Assembly: GCA_025360645.1 (NCBI GenBank)
Contig: JANYBT010000158.1
Coordinates: 1-64,000, forward strand
Length of the DNA stretch: 64,000 nt
Direction: 5' to 3'
From: Acidobacteriaceae bacterium
GTDB lineage: Bacteria > Acidobacteriota > Terriglobia > Terriglobales > Acidobacteriaceae
This document shows positions 51,573-61,327 of the stretch, one piece after another. The notes under the pieces are model-generated. The model was given only the letters and a program-made list of their open reading frames with translations. It was not told the DNA's origin and searched no databases. The position numbers were made by a program, and so were the translations under genes. Position 1 is the first letter of the stretch. The number at the start of each line of letters is the position of its first letter.

Positions 51573-52886
51573 ATGGTTTTGTCACTCCTAGTCTTTTCGC
51601 TGATACTGGACGTCGTCCTGCTCGTCCTGCTTGTGGCCGTGTTTCGCCGCCCCTCCTCCGCCTCCTCCCAAAGTGAATGGAGTGAAGCGCTTAGGCGGAA
51701 TGCCGACACTCTGGGCCAGAAATTTGCCTCCGCCACCACCGACATCGCCGCCCGCCTGGAGCAAACCAAAGGTGACCTTCGTCAGCATGTGGCCGATCGC
51801 CTCGATACCGGATTCACCGCCATCCGCCACTCGGTGGAGGACCAACTCGTCGGCGGACGCGCCGAACAATTCAAGAATCTCGCCGACTCGCGCACCGAAT
51901 TGGCCAACGTCCTGGCCTTGAACACTCTCCAGCTCAAGCAGGAGTTCGAAAGCCTCAACCAGACCACCGCCCAGAGCCTGGAAGCCATTCGCCAGCGGGT
52001 CGACGAAAAACTGCTCGCCATTACCGACAAAGTGCAGGAGAAGCTGGACCAGAACATCAAGGAAGGCTTTTCCCAGTTTGAAAAAGTGCAGCAGCATTTA
52101 ATGGCCGCCGAAGCCCAATTGCGCGAGGTCAGCGCGCTGGGCCACTCCATCAACGACCTCAACAACATGCTGAAACTGCCTCACCTGCGCGGCCAGTTTG
52201 GCGAGGCCAGCCTGGAGCGCTTGCTCTCGGATTTCCTTCCCGCCCACATGTTCGAGCTGCAGGCGTCCGCCGGAGACCACGGACGCGCCGACGCCATGAT
52301 TCAATTCCCCGACCGCCGCCTTCCCATCGACGCCAAGTTTCCCCGCGAGCAGGTCCTGGCCCTGTTTGAAAGCAACGACGCCGCGGAAATTGCCGACGCC
52401 CGAAAGACCCTGGAGCGGGTGATGAAAACCGAGGCCAAGCGCATCAAGGCCTACATCCAGCCCGAACGCGGCACCACTGACATCGCCCTGATGTACTTGC
52501 CTAGCGAAACCCTCTACATGGAGACCGTGCGCAACCGCGAGCTTTGCGACTGGCTCAACGAACAGCACGTCTATCCCGTCTCGCCTAACACTCTGCTCAT
52601 GACCCTGCAGACCATCTCCCTGGTGCACAAGTGGTATGAGGTCGCACGAGGTTTTGAAAGCAGCCGGCTGGAGATCGCCAAAGCTAAGAAGTCGTTCGAT
52701 TTCTTCCAGGACCAGTTCGAGAACGTGGGCAAGAACCTGGAGAAGGCGCAGACCGCCTTCGACACCGCGTCCAAACACTTGAAGACCTATCGCGGCAAAG
52801 TGACCGTGCTCGGCGGACAGCAGCAGTTGGAACTCGACGTGGAACCCGTCCCACTCCTACCGCCCCCGGACGAGCCCGGCCCGTAG
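51573..52886 (+). CDS. rmuC: DNA recombination protein RmuC homologue
   Basis: This 437-residue protein has an N-terminal membrane helix (LLVFSLILDVVLLVLLVAVF), a long coiled coil to about 190 and the conserved RmuC nuclease-like core. Core motifs are LRGQFGEASLERLL, PDRRLPIDAKFPRE, DIALMYLPSETLY and the SPNTLLMTLQTI stretch. RmuC limits inversions at short repeats and belongs to the PD-(D/E)XK-like group. It is divergent from the CAP gene. Confidence 0.93.
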   Translation: MVLSLLVFSLILDVVLLVLLVAVFRRPSSASSQSEWSEALRRNADTLGQKFASATTDIAARLEQTKGDLRQHVADRLDTGFTAIRHSVEDQLVGGRAEQFKNLADSRTELANVLALNTLQLKQEFESLNQTTAQSLEAIRQRVDEKLLAITDKVQEKLDQNIKEGFSQFEKVQQHLMAAEAQLREVSALGHSINDLNNMLKLPHLRGQFGEASLERLLSDFLPAHMFELQASAGDHGRADAMIQFPDRRLPIDAKFPREQVLALFESNDAAEIADARKTLERVMKTEAKRIKAYIQPERGTTDIALMYLPSETLYMETVRNRELCDWLNEQHVYPVSPNTLLMTLQTISLVHKWYEVARGFESSRLEIAKAKKSFDFFQDQFENVGKNLEKAQTAFDTASKHLKTYRGKVTVLGGQQQLELDVEPVPLLPPPDEPGP

Positions 52887-52986
52887 CAATTAGAAAAAGT
52901 CTGGGTCCGTAACTAGACGATAGGAAGCTCGCGGCATAGTGGCCGAACACGTGGGCCAATCTGTGAAAGGAACAGGTAGGAAGAAC

Positions 52987-53907
52987 ATGAAGTTTCCATC
53001 GATCAAAACATGCACTCTGGCAGCGGTAGTCGTCGTTCTCTTCTCAATCCGAATTGCTACAGCCCAGACCGCAGGCCCAGAGTTGGCAGCGGAGTGGAAA
53101 ACGGTCGAAGACATCTTCGGATTTCCGGGAACCCAACTGCCTGGAGGAGTGGTTCGCTTCAACCTGCCGCGCAAGGATCTTCACGTCACTCTCGCGGGCA
53201 CTGAAATCAAGCCCGGGCTGGCACTCAGTGCTTGGGCGGCTTTCCACCACGTCGGCGACAAGGACGCGATGATCATGGGCGATCTCGTCCTCACCGAAGA
53301 CGAAGTGGCCCCCGTGGTGAAGGCCTTCCAGGACGGGGGCGTCGAAATCACTGCCATCCACAACCATCTGATCGGCGAGTCGCCAAAGATTATCTACATC
53401 CACATCGGTGGACATGGGGATCCGGTGAAGATGGCCCATACCATCAAGCAAGCGGTGGGGCTGACCAAGACGCCTCTCCCCCAATCCGGCGCTGCAAAGG
53501 AAACCGGAGCGGACTTTGGGTTCGACATCGCCGTCGTCGAGAAGATCATGGGTCGCCAAGGCAACGTGAGCGGCGGAGTGCTGCATTTCAGCGCGCCAAG
53601 GGCGGAGAGGCTCACGGAAGAAGGAATGGATACTCCACCTTCCATGGGCGCAGGCACCGTCATCAATTTCCAGCCGACCGGAAATGGACGTGCGGCGATT
53701 GCCGGCGATTTCGCCATGACGGGCAAGGAAGTTGGACCCGTCATGAAGCTTCTGCATGACAATGGTGTTCAAGCCGTCGCTCTGCATAGCCATGCGCTGG
53801 ATGATGTGCCCAGGCTGTTCTACATGCACTTCTGGGCGAACGATGACGCGCTGAGACTGGCCAAGGCTCTGCGCAGCGCCCTCGACCAGACCAACTCCGC
53901 GAAATAG
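52987..53907 (+). CDS. Secreted DUF1259 (LppY/LpqO-like) protein
   Basis: This 306-residue protein has a signal peptide (AAVVVVLFSIRIATA) and two similar DUF1259 halves. Each half contains a His-bearing strand, AIHNHLIGE in the first and ALHSHALDD in the second, followed by IHIGGHGD or MHFWANDD. The function of this family is unknown. The matched His/Asp pairs may bind a metal. AGGAA lies 5 nt before the ATG, and an in-frame start 16 codons earlier is less likely. It is followed 36 nt later by chrA, perhaps in one transcript. Confidence 0.85.
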   Translation: MKFPSIKTCTLAAVVVVLFSIRIATAQTAGPELAAEWKTVEDIFGFPGTQLPGGVVRFNLPRKDLHVTLAGTEIKPGLALSAWAAFHHVGDKDAMIMGDLVLTEDEVAPVVKAFQDGGVEITAIHNHLIGESPKIIYIHIGGHGDPVKMAHTIKQAVGLTKTPLPQSGAAKETGADFGFDIAVVEKIMGRQGNVSGGVLHFSAPRAERLTEEGMDTPPSMGAGTVINFQPTGNGRAAIAGDFAMTGKEVGPVMKLLHDNGVQAVALHSHALDDVPRLFYMHFWANDDALRLAKALRSALDQTNSAK

Positions 53908-53943
53908 ACTGGAGCGCGACGTGGGTAACTCTATTTCTGCCAT

Positions 53944-55131
53944 ATGACCGCAACCCGACAACCGCAACCCGAAGCGCCACTCGTGCCGTTTACCGTGCGC
54001 GATCTCCTTCTCTACTTCCTCCATCTGGGAACCTTCGGCTTTGGCGGACCCATCGCGTTGGCAGGCTACATGCAACGCGACTTGGTCGAAGGACGCCGGT
54101 GGGTTTCCAGGCAAGACTACTTGGAAGGTTTGGCCTTCTCGCAGTTGTCCCCCGGTCCGCTGGCCGCACAGCTCGCAATGTATCTGGGCTGGCTGCGCGC
54201 CGGTGCCTTCGGGGCAACCCTCGTCGGCATAGCGTTCATCTTGCCGTCCTTCCTGATGGTGCTCGCAGTAGCTGCTCTCTATGTTCACTATGGCAGCCTG
54301 CCCTGGATTCAAGGCGTGTTCTACGGAATTGGGGCCGCAGTCATTGCGATCATTGTGCGAAGTGCCATCAAACTTGTTCGCACCACGGTTGGAAAAGACT
54401 GGCTCCTCTGGGCGATTTTCGCGTTGGTCGCTCTGACTACAGCGTGGACCAAGTCTGAGATCGTCTGGTTGTTTGTACTCTGTGGGGTCATCGGAGTACT
54501 GGTGAAAGCGCCTCCCCAACTTTCATCTCGATCCTCCGCCATGGTCTCCCTCGCCGGTTTCGACCAGCTCCTGACTGGCATGTACGGCCTTGCCCCCTTG
54601 GCGACTGTCGGAGCGCTCTTCCTCTTTTTTCTGAAGGCGGGAGCTTTCGTCTTTGGCAGTGGCTTGGCGATCGTGCCGTTTCTGTACGGTGGAGTCGTCG
54701 AGAAATTCCACTGGCTGACCGAGCAACAGTTTGTGGACGCGGTGGCGGTGGCTATGATCACACCTGGCCCCGTAGTCATTACCGCGGCCTTCATCGGCTA
54801 CTTGGTCGCCGGTCCCATCGGTGCGTTGGTGGCCGCCTGCGCTGTCTTTGCGCCGCCATACTTCATTGTCGTTCTTGCAGCACCGTACTACCGGCGCTTC
54901 TCTCAAAACCTGCAAGTCAAGGCTTTCGTCCAGGGCGTCACGGCGGCGGCAGTCGGTGCAATCGCCGGAGCCGCCTATATCCTTGCCCGCCGTTCTCTGG
55001 TCGATCTGCCGACCGTTTTCATCGCGCTCATCACCCTCGCTATCCTCATGCTTACCAAGAAGATCCCTGAGCCTATCGTTATTTTAGCGGCCGGGGCTGC
55101 CGGATTTCTCCTGCACGGAACCGCTCGATGA
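53944..55131 (+). CDS. chrA: ChrA-type chromate/ion transporter
   Basis: This 395-residue membrane protein has two homologous CHR domains. The first starts LHLGTFGFGGPIALAGYMQRD and contains QLSPGPLAAQLAMYLG. The second has KAGAFVFGSGLAIVPFL and MITPGPVVITAAFIGYL. Such transporters export chromate or sulfate-like anions by proton exchange. About 10-12 hydrophobic helices are visible. Chromate resistance in this organism is inferred only from the family. No regulator gene (chrB) is nearby. Confidence 0.92.
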   Translation: MTATRQPQPEAPLVPFTVRDLLLYFLHLGTFGFGGPIALAGYMQRDLVEGRRWVSRQDYLEGLAFSQLSPGPLAAQLAMYLGWLRAGAFGATLVGIAFILPSFLMVLAVAALYVHYGSLPWIQGVFYGIGAAVIAIIVRSAIKLVRTTVGKDWLLWAIFALVALTTAWTKSEIVWLFVLCGVIGVLVKAPPQLSSRSSAMVSLAGFDQLLTGMYGLAPLATVGALFLFFLKAGAFVFGSGLAIVPFLYGGVVEKFHWLTEQQFVDAVAVAMITPGPVVITAAFIGYLVAGPIGALVAACAVFAPPYFIVVLAAPYYRRFSQNLQVKAFVQGVTAAAVGAIAGAAYILARRSLVDLPTVFIALITLAILMLTKKIPEPIVILAAGAAGFLLHGTAR

Positions 55132-55339
55132 GTACCCTCTGACTGAGTGCCGCCAACTCAGAACTTACCTGTTCCCTCTGACGATCTTGTCCGCATCGTA
55201 TAGCCCCCTTCATTCCCAGTCAGGGGCAAGTCCACAAATCAACCGGCGGCAACTTGGTGCTTAAGACCTACGCGGGACAGTAACCACTCTGCTGGCTACC
55301 CCCTGCGCCGGGACACTGAGAACTCAGTTTCTTGGCGTC

Positions 55340-55762
55340 CTACCGCTTCCGCGGCCACCTCGCCACCACCACCGTCGCAATCCCTCCCCGCGGACGGAAC
55401 TCCCCATTCACCTCCGCCCACACCGGACGCGCCCACTTCACCACATCCTCCAGCACCTGGTTCACCACGTTCTCCTGAAAAATTCCCAGGTTGCGGTAGC
55501 TTTGCAAGTACTCCTTCAGTGACTTCAATTCGAGACAGTGCTGCCGCGGCATGTAGTGGATGGTCAAGCGCCCGAAGTCGGGCAGCCCAGTCTTCGGACA
55601 CACCGACGTGAACTCAGGATCGTCCACCACAATCTCATATCCGGGAAACTGGTTGGGCCAGGTCTCAATCTCCGGAAACGCGTAATCCAATCCGGCGCTG
55701 GCATGTTCGGAGGTGTAGCGAGGCGCTTTCAGAACCGCTCTCTGCTTTCGGGCTCGGGGCAT
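55340..55762 (-). CDS. queF: NADPH-dependent preQ0 reductase QueF
   Basis: This 140-residue short-type QueF reduces the nitrile of 7-cyano-7-deazaguanine in queuosine synthesis. The active-site Cys is in FTSVCPKTGLPDFG and the NADPH motif in LELKSLKEYLQSYRN. The C-terminal GGIATVVVARW completes the T-fold. TAAAAT lies exactly 6 nt before the ATG and a TTGCTC lies 16 nt further up, so the mRNA is probably leaderless. No other queuosine genes are nearby. Confidence 0.93.
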   Translation of the reverse strand: MPRARKQRAVLKAPRYTSEHASAGLDYAFPEIETWPNQFPGYEIVVDDPEFTSVCPKTGLPDFGRLTIHYMPRQHCLELKSLKEYLQSYRNLGIFQENVVNQVLEDVVKWARPVWAEVNGEFRPRGGIATVVVARWPRKR

Positions 55763-55796
55763 ATTGTCATTTTAACCATTTGTGGCGCTGGAGCAA
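55763..55796 (-). promoter_or_regulatory. Promoter of queF giving a leaderless transcript
   Basis: TTGCTC and TAAAAT, 16 nt apart, lie directly before GACAAT-ATG on the minus strand. Transcription 6-7 nt past the -10 would begin at the initiation codon itself. Confidence 0.5.
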
Positions 55797-55949
55797 CCTC
55801 TGCCCCATCCCACCGGGCAGGGCGCGCCTCCCCGGATTCTCTGCTTCAACCCAGCCCCTGCCTGCATCTAACTGACAGAAAGTATGGACGCTAGCGCCGC
55901 AACTCGCACCTTGCAGGCGACCGCTGGTGATACATTGATCCGGTCATCC

Positions 55950-55977
55950 TATTGCCCATGAACTATTGCCCATGAAC
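55950..55977. repeat. Tandem 14-nt repeat over the HlyD-type start
   Basis: CTATTGCCCATGAA occurs twice in a row. Each copy has an ATG, but the first is out of frame and meets a stop after five codons, so only the second starts the protein. The duplication may alter initiation. Confidence 0.85.
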
Positions 55978-57219
55978 GGATCCAACCAAACTGCCTCCCC
56001 CACTGGACGACGCTGGAAAATTGTTCTCGCCGTTCTGACCGTGCTCGTGATTAGCGCCATCGCTTTCTCGCGGCGCTCCCAATCCGTGCCCATCCGCGCC
56101 ACCATCGTCCAGCGCGGCGACATCCGCAGCGTCATTTCTACCAACGGCAAAGTCGAGCCGGTGCAGAACTTCGAAGCTCACGCTCCCGTCGCCACCACCG
56201 TCGGACGCCTCTACGTAAAGGAAGGCGACCACGTCAAACGGGGACAGTTGTTGCTGGTGCTTGACGACGCTCCCGCTCGCGCCCAGGCCGCCCGCGCCCA
56301 AACCCAGATGCGCGCCGCCCAATCCGATTTGAGCGCCACTGAACGCGGCGGCACCCAGGAAGAAGTCCTCACCACCCAGACCGCGCTCCTCAAAGCCCGC
56401 ACCGACCGCGACACCGCCCAGCGCAATCTCGACGCATTGAATCGTCTGCAAGCCCAAGGTGCCGCTTCCACTGGCGAGGTACAGGACGCGCAAAACGCCT
56501 TGGCCCACTCCGACGGCGAAACCCAACTCCTCGAACAGAAACTCAAGGGCCGCTACTCCAAGCCCGAAGTCGCTCGCGTCGAGGCCCAGGGCAACGAGGC
56601 CCACGCCAGTCTCGAGAGTGCTGCGAGTGTCCTGGCCAAGTCCAATGTCCGCGCCCCCTTCGATGGCGTGGTCTATTCCCTTCCCGTCAAGCCCGGCGCC
56701 TTTGTCCAGGAGGGCGACCTGTTGCTTCAGGAAGGCGACCTTTCCCAGGTCTTGGTGCGGGCCTTCGTGGATGAGCCCGATGTGGCCCGCCTAACCTTCA
56801 CCCAGAAGGCGGACATCACCTGGGACGCCGTCGCCGGCCGCACTTGGGCCGGGGCCGTCAACAGCGTGCCTGCCACTGTGAAACTCCGCGGCACCCGCAA
56901 TGTCGGCGAATCCACCATCCTGGTCGACAACTCGGACCTCCGCTTGTTACCCAACATTAATGTCAACGTCACCATTGTCATCGCGGAAAAGCACGACGCT
57001 CTCGTGCTTCCCCGCGAGGCCATTCGCCAGGACGACAGCAAGCCCTATGTCTTGCTGGTCACCAACGACACCCTGCATCGCCGCGACGTCGACATCGCCG
57101 TTTCCACCCTTACCAACGTCGAAATTCGAACCGGCCTGGCTGCGAAGGACGTGGTCGCTTTGAACTCGGTCAATGGCAAGCCCCTGTTCGACGGCATTTC
57201 TGTGAAAGTGGTGCAGTAG
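55972..57219 (+). CDS. HlyD/MacA-type efflux periplasmic adaptor
   Basis: This 415-residue membrane-fusion protein has one N-terminal helix (IVLAVLTVLVISAIAF), lipoyl/barrel strands (VEPVQNFEAHAPVATTVGRLYVKEGDHVKRGQ, in parts) and a long coiled-coil hairpin from about 90 to 210. The beta-barrel and membrane-proximal domains come last. It would bridge an inner-membrane pump to TolC. The ATG lies in a duplicated 14-nt unit. It is followed 6 nt later by a TPR gene and then a TolC-type gene, but no pump gene is adjacent, so the partner is encoded elsewhere. Confidence 0.88.
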   Translation: MNGSNQTASPTGRRWKIVLAVLTVLVISAIAFSRRSQSVPIRATIVQRGDIRSVISTNGKVEPVQNFEAHAPVATTVGRLYVKEGDHVKRGQLLLVLDDAPARAQAARAQTQMRAAQSDLSATERGGTQEEVLTTQTALLKARTDRDTAQRNLDALNRLQAQGAASTGEVQDAQNALAHSDGETQLLEQKLKGRYSKPEVARVEAQGNEAHASLESAASVLAKSNVRAPFDGVVYSLPVKPGAFVQEGDLLLQEGDLSQVLVRAFVDEPDVARLTFTQKADITWDAVAGRTWAGAVNSVPATVKLRGTRNVGESTILVDNSDLRLLPNINVNVTIVIAEKHDALVLPREAIRQDDSKPYVLLVTNDTLHRRDVDIAVSTLTNVEIRTGLAAKDVVALNSVNGKPLFDGISVKVVQ

Positions 57220-57225
57220 TCCCGC

Positions 57226-58179
57226 ATGAGATCTTTTGTCGCAATCGCAGTCGCTCTTTTTTCCCTTCCCGCAGCCCTGTTCGGGGCCGCGACCGACTCC
57301 GCCAGCCACTTGCTCGACCAGGGCAAGGTGGATGAAGTCATCGCCACCTTCGCCGGCCACACCGACGCCGACTCCAACAACCTGCTCTGCCGCGCCTACT
57401 ACGCGCTGGGCGAATTGGATCACGCGCTCGGCCCCTGCGAGAAGGCTGTCGCCCTCGAGCCCTCTAACGCCCGCTACCACCTCTGGCTCGGCCGCGTCTA
57501 TGGCGAGAAGGCCGATAAGGCCAGCTTCCTCTCCGCCGCCGGATTCGCCAAGAAGCTTCGCGTCGAGTTCGAGCGCGCCGTGCAGCTTGATCCCAACGAC
57601 ACCCAGGCCCGCACCGATCTCGCCGAGTTCTACCTCGAAGCCCCCAGCATCATGGGCGGAGGCAAGGACAAAGCCATCGAGCAGGCTCGCCTCATTGGCA
57701 AGACCCGTCCCGCTCGCGAGCATTGGACTTACGCTCGCATCGCCGAAAAAGATAAGGATCTGCCTACTGCGGAAGCCGAGTACCGCAAAGCCATCGCGTC
57801 TACTTCTGAGAACGCTGAGGCCTGGTCCGACCTCGCTATTTTTTTTCGCAAGCACAATCGCTTGCCTGAGATGGAAGAGGCCGTGCGCCACGCCACCTCG
57901 TCGCCGTCCACCCCTCCCGGAGTCCTGTTCGACGCGGCCGAGAATCTCTCGCGCGCCGGCCAAAGCTCCGACTATGATCTTGCCATCTCTCTACTGCGCC
58001 GCTATATCGCCTCCGCCACCGTCGAAGACTCACCTGCATTCAAAGCCCACTACTTGCTCGGCTCCCTCCTCGAAAAGCAAGCCAAGAAAACCGAAGCCAC
58101 CGCCGAGTTTCGCGCCGCCCTCGCCCTCGCTCGCGAATTCCAACCGGCCCAGCAGGCGCTGCAACGCCTCTCCAGATAA
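57226..58179 (+). CDS. Secreted TPR protein of the efflux operon
   Basis: This 317-residue protein has a signal peptide (VAIAVALFSLPAALFGA) and multiple TPR units of about 34 residues (ALGELDHALGPCEKAVALEPSNARYHLWLG, in parts). TPR scaffolds bind proteins in the periplasm. Its position between adaptor and TolC genes suggests a role in assembling that export apparatus. I cannot name its ligand. The ATG comes 6 nt after the adaptor stop. Confidence 0.85.
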   Translation: MRSFVAIAVALFSLPAALFGAATDSASHLLDQGKVDEVIATFAGHTDADSNNLLCRAYYALGELDHALGPCEKAVALEPSNARYHLWLGRVYGEKADKASFLSAAGFAKKLRVEFERAVQLDPNDTQARTDLAEFYLEAPSIMGGGKDKAIEQARLIGKTRPAREHWTYARIAEKDKDLPTAEAEYRKAIASTSENAEAWSDLAIFFRKHNRLPEMEEAVRHATSSPSTPPGVLFDAAENLSRAGQSSDYDLAISLLRRYIASATVEDSPAFKAHYLLGSLLEKQAKKTEATAEFRAALALAREFQPAQQALQRLSR

Positions 58180-58257
58180 GCGCCGCACCATGTCCTCCCC
58201 TGCAAAGCCCTTGCGCCCATACCAATTACAATCCTCTTTCGTTTTCTTGAAGGTGCC

Positions 58258-59559
58258 ATGATGAAGACACATTCTCTGTCCCGCCTTATCCCGATGGCGA
58301 CCATCCTCTGTCTGTTCGCCGTCGCCGCCCCAGCCGAAACGCTGCCGCTGAAGCGCGCCGTGCAATTGGCTCTCTCTCATGCCACCGCTTCCGGAGTCGC
58401 CACCGCCACTGAGCAGCGCGCCTTTGCCTCCTATCAGGAAGCCCGCCATGCCTACATCCCGCAGGTCACCACAGGCGCCGGCCTCGGATATTCCTACGGC
58501 TTCCCCCTGTCTCTCGAAGGCTCCGCTCCCTCGCTGTTCAATCTGGTCGCGCAGAGTCCGTTGTTCAATCCCGCTCAACTGCAGTTCCAGAAAGCGGCCC
58601 GGGCCGAGTGGCAGGCCAGCCAGTTGCAGTCCAAAGATCAACGCAACGCCGTCATTCAAGACACCGTGCTCACTTATGCCGAACTTAGTAAGTGGGACCA
58701 ACGTCTGCAACGCTTGCAACAGGACGCCACCCAGGCTCAGCAAACGGAACAGTCGGTCGCCGCACGCGTCAAAGAAGGGGTGGACAGTCCGCTTGACTTG
58801 AACAAGTCCAAGCTTTCCGCCGCCAGGGTCCGCCTCCACATCGCCGAGGCCCAGGGCTCCGCCGACGTCCTCCGCCAGCATCTCGCCAAGCTGACCGGCC
58901 AACTCGCCTCCACCATTCAGGTGGAGTCCGGCCCCTTGCCCGCCCTGCCTGACGCCAGCCAGGAAGACGACCTTTCCGCGAAAGCCGAGAAAGCTAGTCC
59001 CGCCATCCAGTCTGCCGAGCAGCACGCTGTGGCGGAAGCCTTCCGCGCCAAGGGCGAACACCGCGCTCTCCTGCCCCAAGTCGACTTCGCCGCCCAGTAC
59101 GCTTTGCTCGCCCGTTTCAACAACTACGACCTGTATTACAAAGCGTTCCAGCAAAACAACGCCACCATCGGCGTGAATATTCGCGTGCCCATCTTCAACT
59201 TCGCCCAGCGCTCGCACGCCCAGGCCGCCGATGCCGATGCCCTCAAGGCCCGCAGTCAGGTGCAAGCCGCCCGGAACCAGGTCTCCGAAGAGGCCTTGCG
59301 GGCGCAGCGCATCGTCAGCCAATGGTCTGCCGCGCGTGAAGTCGCCGATCTTGAATACCAAGTCGCCCAATCCGGCTTCGAAGCCATGCAAACCCGCATC
59401 GCCGCCAATACCGGCACCCTCCACCAACTCGACGACGCCCGTGTCCAAGCCAACGAACGCTTCCTCGCCGTGCAAGATGCCGACTTCGAATTGCAGCGCG
59501 CCCGCGTAGCCCTGTTGCGCGCCACCGGCGATCTGGAAAAGTGGGCCTTGGGGAACTAG
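58258..59559 (+). CDS. TolC-family outer-membrane efflux protein
   Basis: This 433-residue protein has a signal peptide (ATILCLFAVAAPAET) and two OEP repeats forming the coiled-coil tunnel, with long Gln/Ala-rich heptads. Typical TolC signatures are the start LKRAVQLALSHA and GVNIRVPIFNFAQRS at the second repeat. It would be the exit duct for the adaptor encoded two genes earlier. The ATG pair (ATGATG) leaves the first codon ambiguous by one residue. Confidence 0.88.
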   Translation: MMKTHSLSRLIPMATILCLFAVAAPAETLPLKRAVQLALSHATASGVATATEQRAFASYQEARHAYIPQVTTGAGLGYSYGFPLSLEGSAPSLFNLVAQSPLFNPAQLQFQKAARAEWQASQLQSKDQRNAVIQDTVLTYAELSKWDQRLQRLQQDATQAQQTEQSVAARVKEGVDSPLDLNKSKLSAARVRLHIAEAQGSADVLRQHLAKLTGQLASTIQVESGPLPALPDASQEDDLSAKAEKASPAIQSAEQHAVAEAFRAKGEHRALLPQVDFAAQYALLARFNNYDLYYKAFQQNNATIGVNIRVPIFNFAQRSHAQAADADALKARSQVQAARNQVSEEALRAQRIVSQWSAAREVADLEYQVAQSGFEAMQTRIAANTGTLHQLDDARVQANERFLAVQDADFELQRARVALLRATGDLEKWALGN

Positions 59560-59583
59560 CACTTTTGGGGACGTCTCCGCCTG

Positions 59584-59604
59584 GGTGGGGCGCCCGCCCC
59601 CACC
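59584..59604. terminator. GC-rich hairpin after the TolC-type gene
   Basis: GGTGGGG and CCCCACC form a 7-bp stem with a 7-nt loop 25 nt after the TolC stop. No T-run follows on the plus strand, so it is at best a weak terminator or pause site. Confidence 0.3.
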
Positions 59605-59610
59605 TAAAAT

Positions 59611-59680
59611 TGTCATCCCGAGTGCAGCGAGGGATCAGCTCCCCCAGCTCTTGTCATCCCGAGCGCAGCGAGGGGGATCT
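59611..59680. repeat. Two copies of the TGTCATCCCGAG dispersed repeat
   Basis: TGTCATCCCGAGTGCAGCGA at 59611 and TGTCATCCCGAGCGCAGCGA at 59652 each continue into GGGATC-like sequence. This motif recurs in intergenic regions of many acidobacterial genomes, from memory. The role is unknown. It lies between the efflux operon and glmU. Confidence 0.75.
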
Positions 59681-59760
59681 GGTCCTCCTCCTCCGCGCCC
59701 TCTATGCTGGTGTATCCCCTCATGGTCGTACGCGCCCCGCCCGCGTTATAGTTGTCTTTC

Positions 59761-61209
59761 ATGCCCAACAAGAAAACGCCGCGGATCGCCATCGCCATCC
59801 TCGCCGCCGGCAAAGGCACGCGCCTCAAATCCAGGCTGCCCAAAGTTCTCCACGAAATCGGCGGCCGCCCCCTGCTCGCGCATGTAATCGCCGCCGCCAC
59901 CCAGGTGGTGCCCGCGCCGGATGTTTTCGCCATCATCGGCCATGAAGCCGCTCTAATTCGCGAGGCCGTCGAGAGCACCGGCATCCGCTTCGTGTTGCAG
60001 GAAGAACAACGCGGTACCGGACACGCCCTCATGGTTGCTCGCGACGCCCTCGCCGCCTACGACCACGTCCTCGTCCTCTCTGGCGATGCCCCCCTTATCA
60101 CCGCTGCCACCATCGTGGCCTTGCGCCACTTCCACCTCGCCCACCGCGCCTCCATGACCCTGTTGACCGCCGACCTCGACCACCCCACCGGTTATGGCCG
60201 CGTCATCCGCCAGAGTGCCCGCAGCACCGCCGTCCGCTCCATCGTTGAGGAGAAATCCGCCTCGCCCGCCCAGAAGAAAATTCGCGAAATCAATTCCGGC
60301 TTCTATGCCTTCGCCGTCAAGCCCTTGTTTCAGCACATCCAGAAGCTCTCCACCGGCAACCCCCACCGCGAGTACTACCTCACCGATATGGCCGCCATCC
60401 TCAACCGCGCCCGCCAGAAAGTGCTCGCCTATAAGACCCCAAACCCGGTCGAAATCCTGGGCAGCAACACCCGCGCCGAGATGGTGGGCCTCGACCTTCG
60501 TTTGCGCGCCGCCAAGTGCCAGGAACTCATGACTCAAGGCGTCACCATCTTCTATCCCCACACCTGCGTCATCGATTCCATGGTCGAGATCGGCCCCGAT
60601 ACCATCATCGAGCCGTTCGTGCAGTTGCTCGGCCACACTCGCCTCGGCTCCGACTGCCGCATCCGCTCCTACAGCATCCTCGCTAACTCCCAGCTCGGCG
60701 ACGGCGTCCTGGTCCGCCCCGGCACCCTCATGGACCAAGCTCGCGTGGCCTCCCGCGCCGTCATCGGCCCCTACTCCCACCTCCGCCCCGGCAGCGACAT
60801 CGGCGAGGCCGCCCACATCGGCAATTTCGTCGAAACCAAAAAACTCAAGCTGGGCAAAGGCTCCAAGGCCAACCACCTCTCCTACCTCGGCGATGCCGAA
60901 ATCGGCGCTGGCGTCAACATCGGTGCCGGCACCATCACCTGCAACTACGACGGTGTGAACAAGCACACCACCATCATCGAAGACAACGTCTTTGTCGGTA
61001 GCGACAGCACGCTGGTCGCGCCCGTCACCATCGGCCAGGGCGCCTACATCGCCGCCTCCTCCTGCATCACCCATTCCGTCCCACCCGATTCCCTCGCCCT
61101 CGGCCGCGCCCGTCAGGAAATCAAGGAAGGTTGGGCCCGCCACAAACGCGAACTCACCGCCGCCGCCAAACGGGCCAGGCCCAAGCCCCGCGTCGACCAC
61201 CCCGCTTAG
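59761..61209 (+). CDS. glmU: Bifunctional UDP-GlcNAc synthesis enzyme GlmU
   Basis: This 482-residue enzyme makes UDP-N-acetylglucosamine in two steps. The N-terminal uridylyltransferase has [25 protein letters not shown] and GDAPL. The C-terminal left-handed beta-helix acetyltransferase has [25 protein letters not shown] and the NYDG turn. Its product feeds peptidoglycan and glycan synthesis. TATAGT lies 8 nt before the ATG and no ribosome site is present. A TTG three codons up is possible but less likely. Confidence 0.95.
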   Translation: MPNKKTPRIAIAILAAGKGTRLKSRLPKVLHEIGGRPLLAHVIAAATQVVPAPDVFAIIGHEAALIREAVESTGIRFVLQEEQRGTGHALMVARDALAAYDHVLVLSGDAPLITAATIVALRHFHLAHRASMTLLTADLDHPTGYGRVIRQSARSTAVRSIVEEKSASPAQKKIREINSGFYAFAVKPLFQHIQKLSTGNPHREYYLTDMAAILNRARQKVLAYKTPNPVEILGSNTRAEMVGLDLRLRAAKCQELMTQGVTIFYPHTCVIDSMVEIGPDTIIEPFVQLLGHTRLGSDCRIRSYSILANSQLGDGVLVRPGTLMDQARVASRAVIGPYSHLRPGSDIGEAAHIGNFVETKKLKLGKGSKANHLSYLGDAEIGAGVNIGAGTITCNYDGVNKHTTIIEDNVFVGSDSTLVAPVTIGQGAYIAASSCITHSVPPDSLALGRARQEIKEGWARHKRELTAAAKRARPKPRVDHPA

Positions 61210-61327
61210 CCGCCCCGCCCGTATCCACTCTGACACCCCCCGCTCTCTCGACGTCCACAACCGCACCCGCGCCATTCCATTACAATTACCTGTAGGCCGT
61301 GCTTTTCGCACTGTCTGGAGGCAACAC

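Noticed and set aside
55296-55601. A 101-codon minus-strand frame overlapping queF
   Set aside because: It overlaps the QueF coding region out of frame, and QueF has all catalytic motifs.
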